A stretch of 64,000 nt of DNA, taken from positions 62,001 through 126,000 of the forward strand of contig NZ_LDJX01000006.1 in assembly GCF_001306415.1 (NCBI RefSeq), read 5' to 3'. Below the pieces are notes generated by a model that saw only the letters and a program-made list of their open reading frames with translations, had not been told where the DNA came from and made no database searches. Shown here one piece after another: positions 35,711 to 44,728 of this stretch (position 1 is its first letter; every line of letters begins with the position of its first letter). The position numbers and the translations under genes were made by a program. The stretch is from Croceitalea dokdonensis DOKDO 023 (lineage in GTDB: Bacteria; Bacteroidota; Bacteroidia; Flavobacteriales; Flavobacteriaceae).

Positions 35711-35743
35711 AAAAAGCCAACTATAAAATAAAGTTGGCTTTTT
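35711..35743 (+). terminator. Rho-independent terminator after lepA
   Basis: AAAAAGCCAACT (35711-35722) and AGTTGGCTTTTT (35732-35743) form a perfect 12-bp stem with a 9-base loop. With A- and T-runs on both sides it should work in both directions. Confidence 0.9.
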
Positions 35744-36017
35744 AATTGCTGTAATGGTTACCGTTGCTTTCACTGCCCATAAAAATCCCGGAAACGGTAA
35801 ATAAATAGTCAATACACGCTTCTGGGACAATGAGGTTGTACCGGCGGCCTCCATATGACTATCTCCTATAAAAAGGTTTCGGCCGTAATCCACCCATGCT
35901 TTTAAAAAGCTTCTAATAACTACTTCACGGCTTGGAATGCTAGGACCGTTTATATGAGCGGGCATCTAACTATTTTTTTGACAAGGGAATGGATGCATTC
36001 TAGGACAGGGTATGGCC
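35744..36017. other. intergenic stretch without a convincing gene
   Basis: The 274 bp between the lepA terminator and the antiporter gene contain a minus-strand frame of 87 codons (35702-35965). It runs through the terminator stem and shows no family features, so I do not call it. Confidence 0.4.
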
Positions 36018-37850
36018 TTATGCTTGGTCGGTATCAAAAACCTTGCCCAAATACACGAGCTTATACCCTGCCTTTATATCGTAGTTGGCCTTGTCCATGG
36101 CAGAAATGATTTTTAAGTCACCACGGTCATCCTTTAGAAAGAGCGGAATAATGTCCTCATCGGCCTGGGAGATTTCAATTAGGCTCTGGTATTGTTCTTT
36201 ATCGGTCAATGCAATCTCATTAATGGATGGGTATTTTCGTGCGGCATCAGTCAGCTTTATAAAGTCATCCGTATGTGAAAACAGGCCTTCCTGTGGATTG
36301 TTTTCAGGGTCGTTCATCTCTTCAACATCTACGATACGGAACGCTCCATTTTCACCGAACTGATGTTTAAAGGTTTCAATGGCGTACTTATTGATATCGG
36401 AATTTCCGGTGAGCGCCATGAGGTAGCCCATATCGTTCAATTCAATATTATCTGCTAACGAATCTGAATAAATATTGGCGGTCATGGCTTCAATGCCCAG
36501 TTTTTTGGCCTTGTCTATATTGGTCTGGTTGTTGTCTATGACTACCACGTGCCTATTGTTTTTGCGCAGGTAATTGGCAATCAAACGGGAGACTTTTGAG
36601 GCCCCGATGACCAAAATGCCCTCGGATTTGGTCAAAAACACCCCCACCAGTTTGGCAAACAACCTGGCGGTAGTGGCATTGAGCAATACCGTTCCCAAAA
36701 CAATCATAAATACCAAGGGGGTAATGTACTCTGCCCCTGGCTCCCCTTTGGCCAGTAGCTTGGAGCCAAATAAGGAGGCAATACCGGCGGCCACGATACC
36801 ACGGGGCCCTACCCAGCCAATAAAAAGTTTTTCGTTGATTTTTAATCCAGAACCTTGTGTGCTCAACAAAACCCCAAGCGGACGGATGAGAAAGACCACA
36901 ATGGAAAATAATACCACCGTTTGCCAATTGTACAGCAGTTCAAGGTCCGAAATATTGATGTTTGCCGCCAATAAAATAAAAAGGATGGATATTAAAAGAA
37001 CGCTCAGCGATTCCTTGAAGTAGAGCAGCTCCTTGATGTTTGGCAAATTCATGTTCCCCATGACCATGCCCATCACCACAACCGCCAATAGGCCTGACTC
37101 GTGTGCAAAAATGTCGGACTCCACAAATACCAGCAATACTACGGAAAGGGATACCACATTCATTAAATAATGAGGTATAAAATTCTTTTTTATGGCAAAG
37201 GCAAGGGCATGCGCAAAAGTAAATCCAAAGGTAGTGCCAAATAACAGGATTTTACCAAACTCTATGAGCGCTGTCTGTGTAAAGGCACTTCCTTCTCCCA
37301 CGCTAATAAATTCAAACACCAATACCGCCACTAGGGCGCCAATGGGATCAATAAGGATTCCTTCCCATTTTAGTACGGCGGACACATCTTTTTTAAGTGG
37401 TATGTTTCTAAGGATAGGGGTAATCACGGTGGGTCCGGTTACGATGATTAAGGCAGAGAACAAAAAAGAAATTTGCCAAGACAAACCAAAGATATAATGC
37501 GCGGCTATGCCCGCGCCAAAGAAGGTTACCGTAGAACCCAAAGTAATAAGCTTGGTGATAACAGGGCCTACATTGGCAATTTCTGAACGTTTTAAGGTGA
37601 GTCCGCCTTCAAAAAGGATAATGCTAATGGCAAGCGACACAAAATAATACAGCCCATCACCGGGAAACAAGCCTTTGGTCCCATTCCAAATAGGTTCAAT
37701 AAGCTTGCTCCCGTCCTCCGTGTACAATGTTGCAATAGGCCCAACGATCAAGCCAATGAGTATCAAAGGCAAAATTGCGGGCAATTTTAAACGCCAGGCC
37801 ACCCATTGGGCAATAATTCCAAGTATGATGATTCCCGCTAGTTCGAGCAT
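36018..37850 (-). CDS. CPA-type cation:proton antiporter with C-terminal TrkA domains
   Basis: This 610-residue protein has about 12 transmembrane segments (residues 5-400), followed by a Rossmann-type TrkA-N domain (about 405-530, starting SEGILVIGASKVSRLIANYL) and a short C-terminal TrkA-C-like region. The membrane part resembles NhaP/KefB-type Na+(K+)/H+ antiporters, with LDPIGALVAVLVFE-like and IGWVGPRGIVAAGIASLF segments (here DPIGALVAVLVFEF and GWVGPRGIVAAG). It probably exports sodium or potassium in exchange for protons, gated by nucleotide binding to the TrkA domain. It is monocistronic. Confidence 0.9.
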   Translation of the reverse strand: MLELAGIIILGIIAQWVAWRLKLPAILPLILIGLIVGPIATLYTEDGSKLIEPIWNGTKGLFPGDGLYYFVSLAISIILFEGGLTLKRSEIANVGPVITKLITLGSTVTFFGAGIAAHYIFGLSWQISFLFSALIIVTGPTVITPILRNIPLKKDVSAVLKWEGILIDPIGALVAVLVFEFISVGEGSAFTQTALIEFGKILLFGTTFGFTFAHALAFAIKKNFIPHYLMNVVSLSVVLLVFVESDIFAHESGLLAVVVMGMVMGNMNLPNIKELLYFKESLSVLLISILFILLAANINISDLELLYNWQTVVLFSIVVFLIRPLGVLLSTQGSGLKINEKLFIGWVGPRGIVAAGIASLFGSKLLAKGEPGAEYITPLVFMIVLGTVLLNATTARLFAKLVGVFLTKSEGILVIGASKVSRLIANYLRKNNRHVVVIDNNQTNIDKAKKLGIEAMTANIYSDSLADNIELNDMGYLMALTGNSDINKYAIETFKHQFGENGAFRIVDVEEMNDPENNPQEGLFSHTDDFIKLTDAARKYPSINEIALTDKEQYQSLIEISQADEDIIPLFLKDDRGDLKIISAMDKANYDIKAGYKLVYLGKVFDTDQA

Positions 37851-38038
37851 GGTTGATTTTTTGGGAAATTACATTTTTTATTCCATTTCAGCCACCCTTA
37901 CGGCCCAAGACTATCGAAATTTATGGGCAAACCCTAGGGCGCCCGAAGCTTCTCTTTGTTAAAAACTTCCAATAATTTTAAGACAACTTCCCATTTGCAT
38001 TTTGGTTTTCTTAATTTGTGCGTCATTTTGTTGTTGAC

Positions 38039-38899
38039 ATGACCTTGTACCCCATTGAGACTGGAAATTTTAAATTGGACGGCGGCGCTATGTTTGGCGT
38101 GGTCCCCAAGACCATTTGGCAACGCACCAACCCCGCGGACGCCCACAATCTTATAGATATTGGTGCCAGAAGTTTGTTGATAGAAGACGGCAATCGCTTG
38201 ATTTTGATAGATACCGGCATGGGCAATAAACAATCCGATAAGTTTTTTGGCTACTACCATCGGTGGGGGGAGGACAATATGGACAAATCATTACAAAAGT
38301 TTGGTTTTCATCGTGATGATATTACAGATGTGTTCATGACCCACCTCCATTTTGATCATTGCGGTGGCAGTATCCAATGGAACAAGGACCGAACGGGATA
38401 CGAGCCCGCTTTTAAAAACGCCCTTTTTTGGACCAATAAAGACCATTGGAAATGGGCCACAGAACCCAACGCTAGGGAAAAAGCCTCTTTTCTAAAGGAA
38501 AATTTGTTGCCCATGGAAGAAAGTGGCCAGCTGAGATTTCTGGAACGCAACGGCCAACACTTTATTAAAAACACCGAGCTTGGTTTTGATGTGTTGTGTG
38601 TTGATGGCCATACGGACAAGCAGATGATTCCCCATATCCATTACAAAGGAAAGACCCTGGTCTACATGGCTGATCTGTTGCCCACTGTGGGCCATATTCC
38701 ATTACCTTATGTGATAGGTTACGATACAAGGCCACTGATCACTTTAGAGGAAAAGGCACGTTTTTTAGAACAGGCAGTGGACAAGGAATACGTGCTGTTT
38801 TTTGAACATGACGCGCACAATGAGCTATGTACCCTACAAAACACGGAGAAAGGGGCAAGGCTTAAAGCTGTTTTCTCCTTTGATGAGCTTTTTAATTGA
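38039..38899 (+). CDS. metallo-beta-lactamase-fold hydrolase, lactonase-like
   Basis: The start at 38039 (MTLYPIETGNFKLDGGAMFG, 286 residues) fits the family; a GTG 21 bp upstream is possible. The metal site is complete: THLHFDHCGG, VDGHTDKQM (His), MADLLPT (bridging Asp) and a C-terminal FEHDAHNE. The fold is that of cytosolic AHL-lactonase/MBL hydrolases such as flavobacterial proteins annotated only as MBL fold. The substrate is unknown. A near-consensus promoter box (TTAATTTG, 38011-38018) lies just ahead. It is distinct in type from the ComEC-like island enzyme. Confidence 0.85.
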   Translation: MTLYPIETGNFKLDGGAMFGVVPKTIWQRTNPADAHNLIDIGARSLLIEDGNRLILIDTGMGNKQSDKFFGYYHRWGEDNMDKSLQKFGFHRDDITDVFMTHLHFDHCGGSIQWNKDRTGYEPAFKNALFWTNKDHWKWATEPNAREKASFLKENLLPMEESGQLRFLERNGQHFIKNTELGFDVLCVDGHTDKQMIPHIHYKGKTLVYMADLLPTVGHIPLPYVIGYDTRPLITLEEKARFLEQAVDKEYVLFFEHDAHNELCTLQNTEKGARLKAVFSFDELFN

Positions 38900-39008
38900 C
38901 CATCACCCTGGGCACCCAAGGACTAAGATAGGGTCTCGAACATCAGCATCGGACACTAAACAAAAAAGAGTATAAAACGATAAATTCATTAGCTATTAAA
39001 CTTTACCT

Positions 39009-40658
39009 ATGACAATTCAAATTTCAAAAACAATTTTTGGCCTCTTGGGAGGCTCATTCCTCTTGTTAGGGTGTGGCGCCACCACTTTGGTTTCCACCCC
39101 AATAGAAAATATTGACACCATCCCCTTAAAAGTGACAGAACTTACGGAGGCCCAACTAAAATCATGGGGGCATGCAGATCTTCTCAAGGATACCATACCT
39201 GGCATGAGCGTGGATAAGGCGTACGAGGAAATTATTAAAAATAAAAAAGGGGAAACCGTTGTGGTTGCCGTATTGGACTCCGGGATGGATCTGGACCATG
39301 AAGACCTGGACGGTGTGCTTTGGGTAAACAAGGATGAAAAGCCAGGAAATGGCAAGGATGATGACAACAACGGCTATGTGGACGATATCCACGGCTATAA
39401 TTTTCTTGGCGAATCTTACAACGAACAGCTGGAATATGCCCGTATGTTGCGTTTAAATATCGGGGGGGCTGCAATGCTTGCCAAGGCAAAAGCAAAACTT
39501 GACAGTGAATACCCACAGACGCTGCAGAACAAACAACAGTACGAGCAGATATTACAGGCAGTAAAAAATGCCGATGCCGCTGTCAAAAAAGAACTGGGTA
39601 AGGACAGTTATACCAAAGCAGACCTTCTGGCGATGAAACCTAGCTCTGAGGCCATGCAACAAAATGTAGGCATATTAACGCAAATGTACCAATATGCCGA
39701 CTCCATAGATGAAGTAATTTCAGAGGTTACAGACGGTTTAACATATTTCACGGAGCGAGCCAATTACAACCTTAACAAAGATTTTGACGGCCGGGCCGTG
39801 GTAGGAGACAATCCCTATGATTTTAACAGCAGGGGCTATGGCGACGGAAACCCAAACCACCGGGTAGATGATGAAAGCCATGGTACCCATGTGGCCGGAA
39901 TCATCGCAGCGGAACGCAATAACGGTATTGGCATCAACGGTGTTGCCAATAACGTGCAGTTAATGAGCATACGAGCAGTGCCCAATGGGGATGAGTACGA
40001 TAAGGATATTGCCTTGGGTATAAGGTATGCGGTGGACAATGGCGCTAAAATCATTAACTGTAGTTTTGGTAAATCTTTCTCCCCAAATGCAGAATGGGTT
40101 TATGACGCTATCGGCTATGCCGCATCCAAAGACGTGCTGATCGTACATGCCGCCGGAAACGACGGAAACGATCTTGATGACAAAGAAAATCCCAATTTTC
40201 CCAATGACCATAAATTTCAGGGCAAGGAAATTGCGGACAACGTAATCACCGTTGGGGCGTTAGCGCCTTCCTATGGGTCTAAAATGTTGGCTACCTTCTC
40301 CAATTATGGAAGCAACAACGTGGATGTTTTTGCTCCTGGCGATGATATCTATTCCACTATGCCCAATAACAAATACAAGTCCCAAGGTGGCACTTCCATG
40401 GCGGCTCCCGCAGTTGCCGGTATTGCTGCGTTGATTCGTTCCCACTATCCCAAACTAACGGCATCACAGGTTAAGAAAGTATTGATGCAGTCCGGCCTTC
40501 CTACCAAAGCACAGGTAGTGCTTGGTGGCAATCCAGAAAACGCAAGGCCCTTTTCAGAAGTATCCAAATCCGGAAGGATGGTGAACGCTTATAACGCGCT
40601 GCTACTGGCCGATCAATTGAATAATGGAAAAATAACATTTGACCCAAACGCTGAATAA
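39009..40658 (+). CDS. S8-family subtilisin-like lipoprotein protease
   Basis: This 549-residue protein has the signal KTIFGLLGGSFLLLGCGA with the lipobox LLGC. The catalytic triad is Asp91 (VAVLDSGMDLDHEDL), His291 (ESHGTHVAGIIAAE) and Ser463 (GGTSMAAPAVAG); the oxyanion Asn is in HAAGNDGND. A long helical insert of about 170 residues separates Asp from His (roughly 120-280), a feature of Bacteroidota S8 proteases. It should degrade protein at the cell envelope. The M1 peptidase gene starts 3 bp after its stop codon, so the two are co-transcribed. Confidence 0.93.
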   Translation: MTIQISKTIFGLLGGSFLLLGCGATTLVSTPIENIDTIPLKVTELTEAQLKSWGHADLLKDTIPGMSVDKAYEEIIKNKKGETVVVAVLDSGMDLDHEDLDGVLWVNKDEKPGNGKDDDNNGYVDDIHGYNFLGESYNEQLEYARMLRLNIGGAAMLAKAKAKLDSEYPQTLQNKQQYEQILQAVKNADAAVKKELGKDSYTKADLLAMKPSSEAMQQNVGILTQMYQYADSIDEVISEVTDGLTYFTERANYNLNKDFDGRAVVGDNPYDFNSRGYGDGNPNHRVDDESHGTHVAGIIAAERNNGIGINGVANNVQLMSIRAVPNGDEYDKDIALGIRYAVDNGAKIINCSFGKSFSPNAEWVYDAIGYAASKDVLIVHAAGNDGNDLDDKENPNFPNDHKFQGKEIADNVITVGALAPSYGSKMLATFSNYGSNNVDVFAPGDDIYSTMPNNKYKSQGGTSMAAPAVAGIAALIRSHYPKLTASQVKKVLMQSGLPTKAQVVLGGNPENARPFSEVSKSGRMVNAYNALLLADQLNNGKITFDPNAE

Positions 40659-40660
40659 CG

Positions 40661-42520
40661 ATGTACAAACTCGCAAAAAAAATGGTATATGGCCTATTGC
40701 TGGGGCTTAGTACCTTAGTTGCCCAAAACAACAACACCTATTGGCAGCAGCATGTGGACTATACCATGGAAGTGCTCATGGACGTGGAAACCTTTACCTA
40801 CGAGGGCACCCAAAAATTGGTGTATACCAACAATTCTCCAGACACCTTGGACAGGGTGTATTACCATTTGTACTTTAATGCCTTCCAGCCAGGAAGCGAA
40901 ATGGATATCCGCTTGCAGACCATCAAGGATGGGGACAAAAGAATGATGAACGAGGGCAAGAGTAGGATCGCCTCGCTCACAGAAAGTGAAATAGGTTACC
41001 TACATGCCACCTCACTTACCCAAGATGGACAGCAGGTAACCTATAACGAGGAAGAAACCATCTTGGTGGTAGATTTGGCAACACCCCTGTTGCCCGGGGC
41101 TAAAACCGCCTTGGAAATGAGCTTTAAAGGACAAGTGCCCCTACAAATTAGACGTTCTGGCAGGAACAGTTCCGAAGGGGTGGCACTATCCATGAGCCAA
41201 TGGTATCCCAAATTGTCCGAATATGATTTTGAAGGATGGCACCCCAACCCCTACATCGCTAGGGAATTTCATGGGGTGTGGGGCAATTTTGACGTTAAAC
41301 TAACCTTGGACAAGGATTACGTAGTGGGAGGTACCGGATACCTGCAAAACCCCAATGAAATTGGCCACGGTTACGAAGCCCCGGAAACCAAGGTCAAAAG
41401 ACGCGGTAAAACCCTCACTTGGCACTTTAAGGCACCCAATGTGCACGATTTTATGTGGGCAGCAGACCCAGAATACGTGCACGATACCTTACAGATGGAA
41501 GACGGTCCTACCTTACACTTTTTTTACAAAAACAAACCAGAGCTAGCGGAAAATTGGAAGAACCTACAACCCAAAACCAAGGCGGCAATGGAGTTTTTTA
41601 GCAACAATATCGGGAAGTACCCTTATGATCAATACTCTGTAATTCAAGGCGGAGACGGTGGTATGGAATACGCCATGAGTACCCTTATTACCGGAGAACG
41701 GAAATTTGGAAGTCTTGTAGGGGTAATGGTGCATGAAATGGCACATTCTTGGTTCCAACACATTTTGGCCACCAACGAAGCCAAGCACGAATGGATGGAT
41801 GAAGGCTTTACCTCTTTTATCAGCAGCCTTTGTATGAACCAGATTATGGAACAGAACAAAGAAAATCCCTTTGAGGGCTCCTATCGCGGCTATTATAACT
41901 TGGTTAAATCCGGTAAGGAACAGCCACAAACTACCCATGCAGACCGTTATGACCTTAATTTTGCGTACGGAATTTCCGCCTACAGCAAAGGGGCTATTTT
42001 CTTATCCCAGTTGGGTTATGTGATTGGGCAGGACAAACTGATGCAGACCTTGAAGAAATACTATGAAGACTTTAAGTTTAAACATCCCGTGCCCAATGAC
42101 ATCAAAAGAACGGCAGAAAAAGTATCTGGAATAGAACTGGATTGGTATCTTACGGATTGGACACAGACCACCAACACCATTGACTACGGCATCAAATCCG
42201 TTGCAGAGGAAAACGGAAAGACCAAGCTGGTGCTAGAGCGTATTGGTCTAATGCCCATGCCACTGGATATTTTAGTGGTTGATAAACAGGGTAATCAAGA
42301 AACCTATTACATACCCTTACGGATGATGCGAGGTGAAAAGGACAATCCGTACGAGGGTATTAAAAGAACCGTAAAAGAAGATTGGGCCTGGGCGTTCCCT
42401 ACCTATGAACTGGTTTTGGATATGCCCTTGAGCCAGGTGGCAGGAATCATGATAGACCCTTCTTTGTTGATGGCAGATTGCAACCCAGAAAACAATGTAT
42501 ACGAGCCAAACGCGGAATAA
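40661..42520 (+). CDS. M1-family zinc metallopeptidase
   Basis: This 619-residue exported protein (signal KKMVYGLLLGLSTLVAQ) belongs to the gluzincin family. The zinc site HEMAHSW (His358, Glu359, His362) pairs with Glu381 in WMDEGF, exactly the HExxH-X18-E spacing. The GGMEY segment upstream is the exopeptidase (GAMEN-like) substrate loop. It cleaves N-terminal residues from peptides outside the cytoplasm. It begins 3 bp after the S8 protease gene, so together they form a peptide-degradation pair. A hairpin follows at 42544. Confidence 0.93.
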   Translation: MYKLAKKMVYGLLLGLSTLVAQNNNTYWQQHVDYTMEVLMDVETFTYEGTQKLVYTNNSPDTLDRVYYHLYFNAFQPGSEMDIRLQTIKDGDKRMMNEGKSRIASLTESEIGYLHATSLTQDGQQVTYNEEETILVVDLATPLLPGAKTALEMSFKGQVPLQIRRSGRNSSEGVALSMSQWYPKLSEYDFEGWHPNPYIAREFHGVWGNFDVKLTLDKDYVVGGTGYLQNPNEIGHGYEAPETKVKRRGKTLTWHFKAPNVHDFMWAADPEYVHDTLQMEDGPTLHFFYKNKPELAENWKNLQPKTKAAMEFFSNNIGKYPYDQYSVIQGGDGGMEYAMSTLITGERKFGSLVGVMVHEMAHSWFQHILATNEAKHEWMDEGFTSFISSLCMNQIMEQNKENPFEGSYRGYYNLVKSGKEQPQTTHADRYDLNFAYGISAYSKGAIFLSQLGYVIGQDKLMQTLKKYYEDFKFKHPVPNDIKRTAEKVSGIELDWYLTDWTQTTNTIDYGIKSVAEENGKTKLVLERIGLMPMPLDILVVDKQGNQETYYIPLRMMRGEKDNPYEGIKRTVKEDWAWAFPTYELVLDMPLSQVAGIMIDPSLLMADCNPENNVYEPNAE

Positions 42521-42543
42521 CCCTTGCGTTTACGGTAAAAGCG

Positions 42544-42584
42544 GCATCCGTCACACCATAGTGTAGGGCGGATGCACTATTTTT
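42544..42584 (+). terminator. hairpin terminator after the M1 peptidase gene
   Basis: GCATCCG (42544-42550) and CGGATGC (42569-42575) form the base of a hairpin with a second inner pairing (CACA/TGTa), followed by ACTATTTTT. The stem is good, the T-run modest. Confidence 0.6.
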
Positions 42585-42589
42585 AACCT

Positions 42590-42976
42590 ATGGATTTTAG
42601 CTTTCCCAAAAAAGAGCGGCTTAAGAACAAAAAGCACATAGAGGCGTTGTTCTCCAACGGAAAGCACCTTAACAACTATCCGATAAAGCTCATCTACCTA
42701 GAAACAACTTTTTTGGAAGACACCGCTTTTAAGGCCATGGTCATCGTTCCCAAGAAAAGTTTTAAAAGTGCGGTAAAAAGAAACCGTATAAAGCGCTTGC
42801 TCAGGGAGTCTTTACGGCTAAACAAACCGTTGGTTTTTAACAACAATGGCCAAAGTTTTGCGTTGGCTATTTTATATCTTGGCAAAGAAATGCCAGACTA
42901 CGCTACGCTCTCTAAAAAAGTAATTGGCGTGCTTCAAAAATTCAACAACATACTCAGCAATGAAAAAGTCCACTAA
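42590..42976 (+). CDS. rnpA: ribonuclease P protein component
   Basis: This 128-residue basic protein cooperates with RNase P RNA in 5' tRNA maturation. It begins MDFSFPKKERLKNKKHIEAL and has the signature SAVKRNRIKRLLRESLRLNK. It is not next to rpmH as in most bacteria but lies between the M1 and S41 peptidase genes, an arrangement I associate with Flavobacteriaceae. Its 3' end overlaps the S41 gene by 17 bp. Confidence 0.95.
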   Translation: MDFSFPKKERLKNKKHIEALFSNGKHLNNYPIKLIYLETTFLEDTAFKAMVIVPKKSFKSAVKRNRIKRLLRESLRLNKPLVFNNNGQSFALAILYLGKEMPDYATLSKKVIGVLQKFNNILSNEKVH

Positions 42977-44585
42977 AACCCGTTTTCTGATTCCCATTTT
43001 TGCCCTTGGGGTACTTTTTACCACAACGGCCTTTAAAAGTGATTTTTTTGAAATTGCCAAACAGATAGAGATCTTCACAACCCTGTTCAAAGAACTGAAC
43101 ATGAACTATGTGGATGAGACCAACCCGGCCGAATTAATGGATGTTGCCATTAAGAACATGCTAAACGGCCTGGACCCGTACACCAAGTTTTTGAACGAAC
43201 AGGACGTTGAAGAATATAAAATAAAGAATGCCGGGGAATACTCGGGCATTGGGGCATTGGTCAGGTCTTACATCGATAAATTGGTGATTGTGGAGCCCTA
43301 CAAGGACTATCCGGCAGATAAGGCAGGCCTCAAGGCGGGAGATGAAATTACCCAAATAGGGGATATTAAAGTAGCGGATTTTGACGATAACGCCAGTGAA
43401 TTGTTAAAGGGAGCCAACAACTCCACCGTGGACATCACCTTTGTAAGGCGGGGAAAATCACAACGGGCCACCATTAAAAGGGAAGGTGTGGAGGTTGATG
43501 CCGTACCTTACTCCCAAATGGTGGACGAGAAGACAGGATATATAGTTTTGTCAAGATTCAATAGAAAAGCATCTGGGCAGACCAAGGAAGCCTTAATTTC
43601 ATTAAAGGAAAAAGGGGCAGAACGCATTATTCTGGACCTCAGGGGGAACCCTGGTGGCTTACTGTCAGAAGCTATTAATGTCTGCAACCTTTTTGTTCCA
43701 AAGGGCGAATTGATCGTCACCACAAAATCCAAAGTAAAAAAGTTTAACAAGGAATACCGTACTAAAAATCAACCGGTAGATCTTGATATTCCTCTAGTGG
43801 TTTTGGTAAACGGGAGCAGTGCCTCCGCCAGTGAAATAGTTTCTGGTGGCCTTCAAGATCTAGATAGGGCCGTCATCATTGGCGCTCGGAGTTTTGGAAA
43901 AGGTTTGGTGCAGCGCCCCTTAAAACTAACCTACGGTACCCAACTAAAAGTCACCATTTCCAGATACTACACCCCTTCTGGCCGTTGTATACAATCCTTG
44001 GACTATTGGAACCGTGACGGGGATGGCAATGCGGTAAGGAACACCAACTTTAAACAATTTAAGACCAAAAACGGTAGAACCGTAGAAGATGGTGGGGGAG
44101 TGATGCCAGATGTGGAAATCAATTCCCTACAATCCAATGCACTGACCAAGGCCTTGGTCAACGAAAACATCATTTTTGACTTTGCCACTGATTTCTATTA
44201 CAACCATTCCTTTTCCAGCTTGGAAGAGTTCACCTTTACAAAAGCGGATTATACTGCGTTTAAAGCACATTTGGAGACCAAGGGTTTTGATTTTAAAACA
44301 AAAACGGAAAAACTTTTGGAAACCGCCCTTAACGAAGACGAAAGCTTGTTGGGCAAAAACGTACAAGACTCTTACAAAAATTTGGTGTTAGCCGTCAACA
44401 AAGAAAAAATAGCGGCCTTGGACACTTATGAAGATCAAATCAAAAAACAATTGACAGATGAAATCATTAAGCGCTATTTCTACAGACAAGGGCTTTATGA
44501 CTATGCCATTACCCATGATGACGCCATAAAAACGGCTGTGGAACTTTTGGGGAACGCACAACGCTACAAACAAATACTAGAGTAG
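42960..44585 (+). CDS. S41-family C-terminal processing peptidase
   Basis: The start at 42960 (MKKSTKTRFLIPIFALGVLF) gives a signal/anchor peptide; 541 residues. A PDZ domain spans about 85-175 (DKAGLKAGDEITQIGDIKVA). The serine-lysine dyad protease core has NGSSASASEIVSGGLQDLDR with the nucleophile Ser and GARSFGKGLVQ with the Lys. A C-terminal helical domain of about 170 residues follows (430-541). It is a tail-specific protease acting in the periplasm. It overlaps rnpA, so its expression is tied to RNA processing. Confidence 0.93.
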   Translation: MKKSTKTRFLIPIFALGVLFTTTAFKSDFFEIAKQIEIFTTLFKELNMNYVDETNPAELMDVAIKNMLNGLDPYTKFLNEQDVEEYKIKNAGEYSGIGALVRSYIDKLVIVEPYKDYPADKAGLKAGDEITQIGDIKVADFDDNASELLKGANNSTVDITFVRRGKSQRATIKREGVEVDAVPYSQMVDEKTGYIVLSRFNRKASGQTKEALISLKEKGAERIILDLRGNPGGLLSEAINVCNLFVPKGELIVTTKSKVKKFNKEYRTKNQPVDLDIPLVVLVNGSSASASEIVSGGLQDLDRAVIIGARSFGKGLVQRPLKLTYGTQLKVTISRYYTPSGRCIQSLDYWNRDGDGNAVRNTNFKQFKTKNGRTVEDGGGVMPDVEINSLQSNALTKALVNENIIFDFATDFYYNHSFSSLEEFTFTKADYTAFKAHLETKGFDFKTKTEKLLETALNEDESLLGKNVQDSYKNLVLAVNKEKIAALDTYEDQIKKQLTDEIIKRYFYRQGLYDYAITHDDAIKTAVELLGNAQRYKQILE

Positions 44586-44673
44586 GCCAAAATGGAGCCA
44601 AGTTTTGATCTCACCATAGTTTAAAGGGTATCATCTGTACCTACATACAGCTTATATGTAAGGGGAACCTTAT

Positions 44674-44700
44674 TTGTTGTTAAGATTATGCCTATCTTTC
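44674..44700 (+). promoter_or_regulatory. promoter-like site upstream of the CheB/CheR kinase gene
   Basis: TTG (44674-44676), a 16-bp spacer and TATCTTTC (44693-44700, one mismatch to TAnnTTTG) lie 28 bp before the ATG. Confidence 0.35.
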
Positions 44701-44728
44701 TGCTGTCGTTTATCACATCTCCCTGTCA

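Noticed and set aside
35702-35965. Minus-strand frame of 87 codons after lepA
   Set aside because: Its 3' end runs through the perfect lepA terminator, and it has no family features or promoter.
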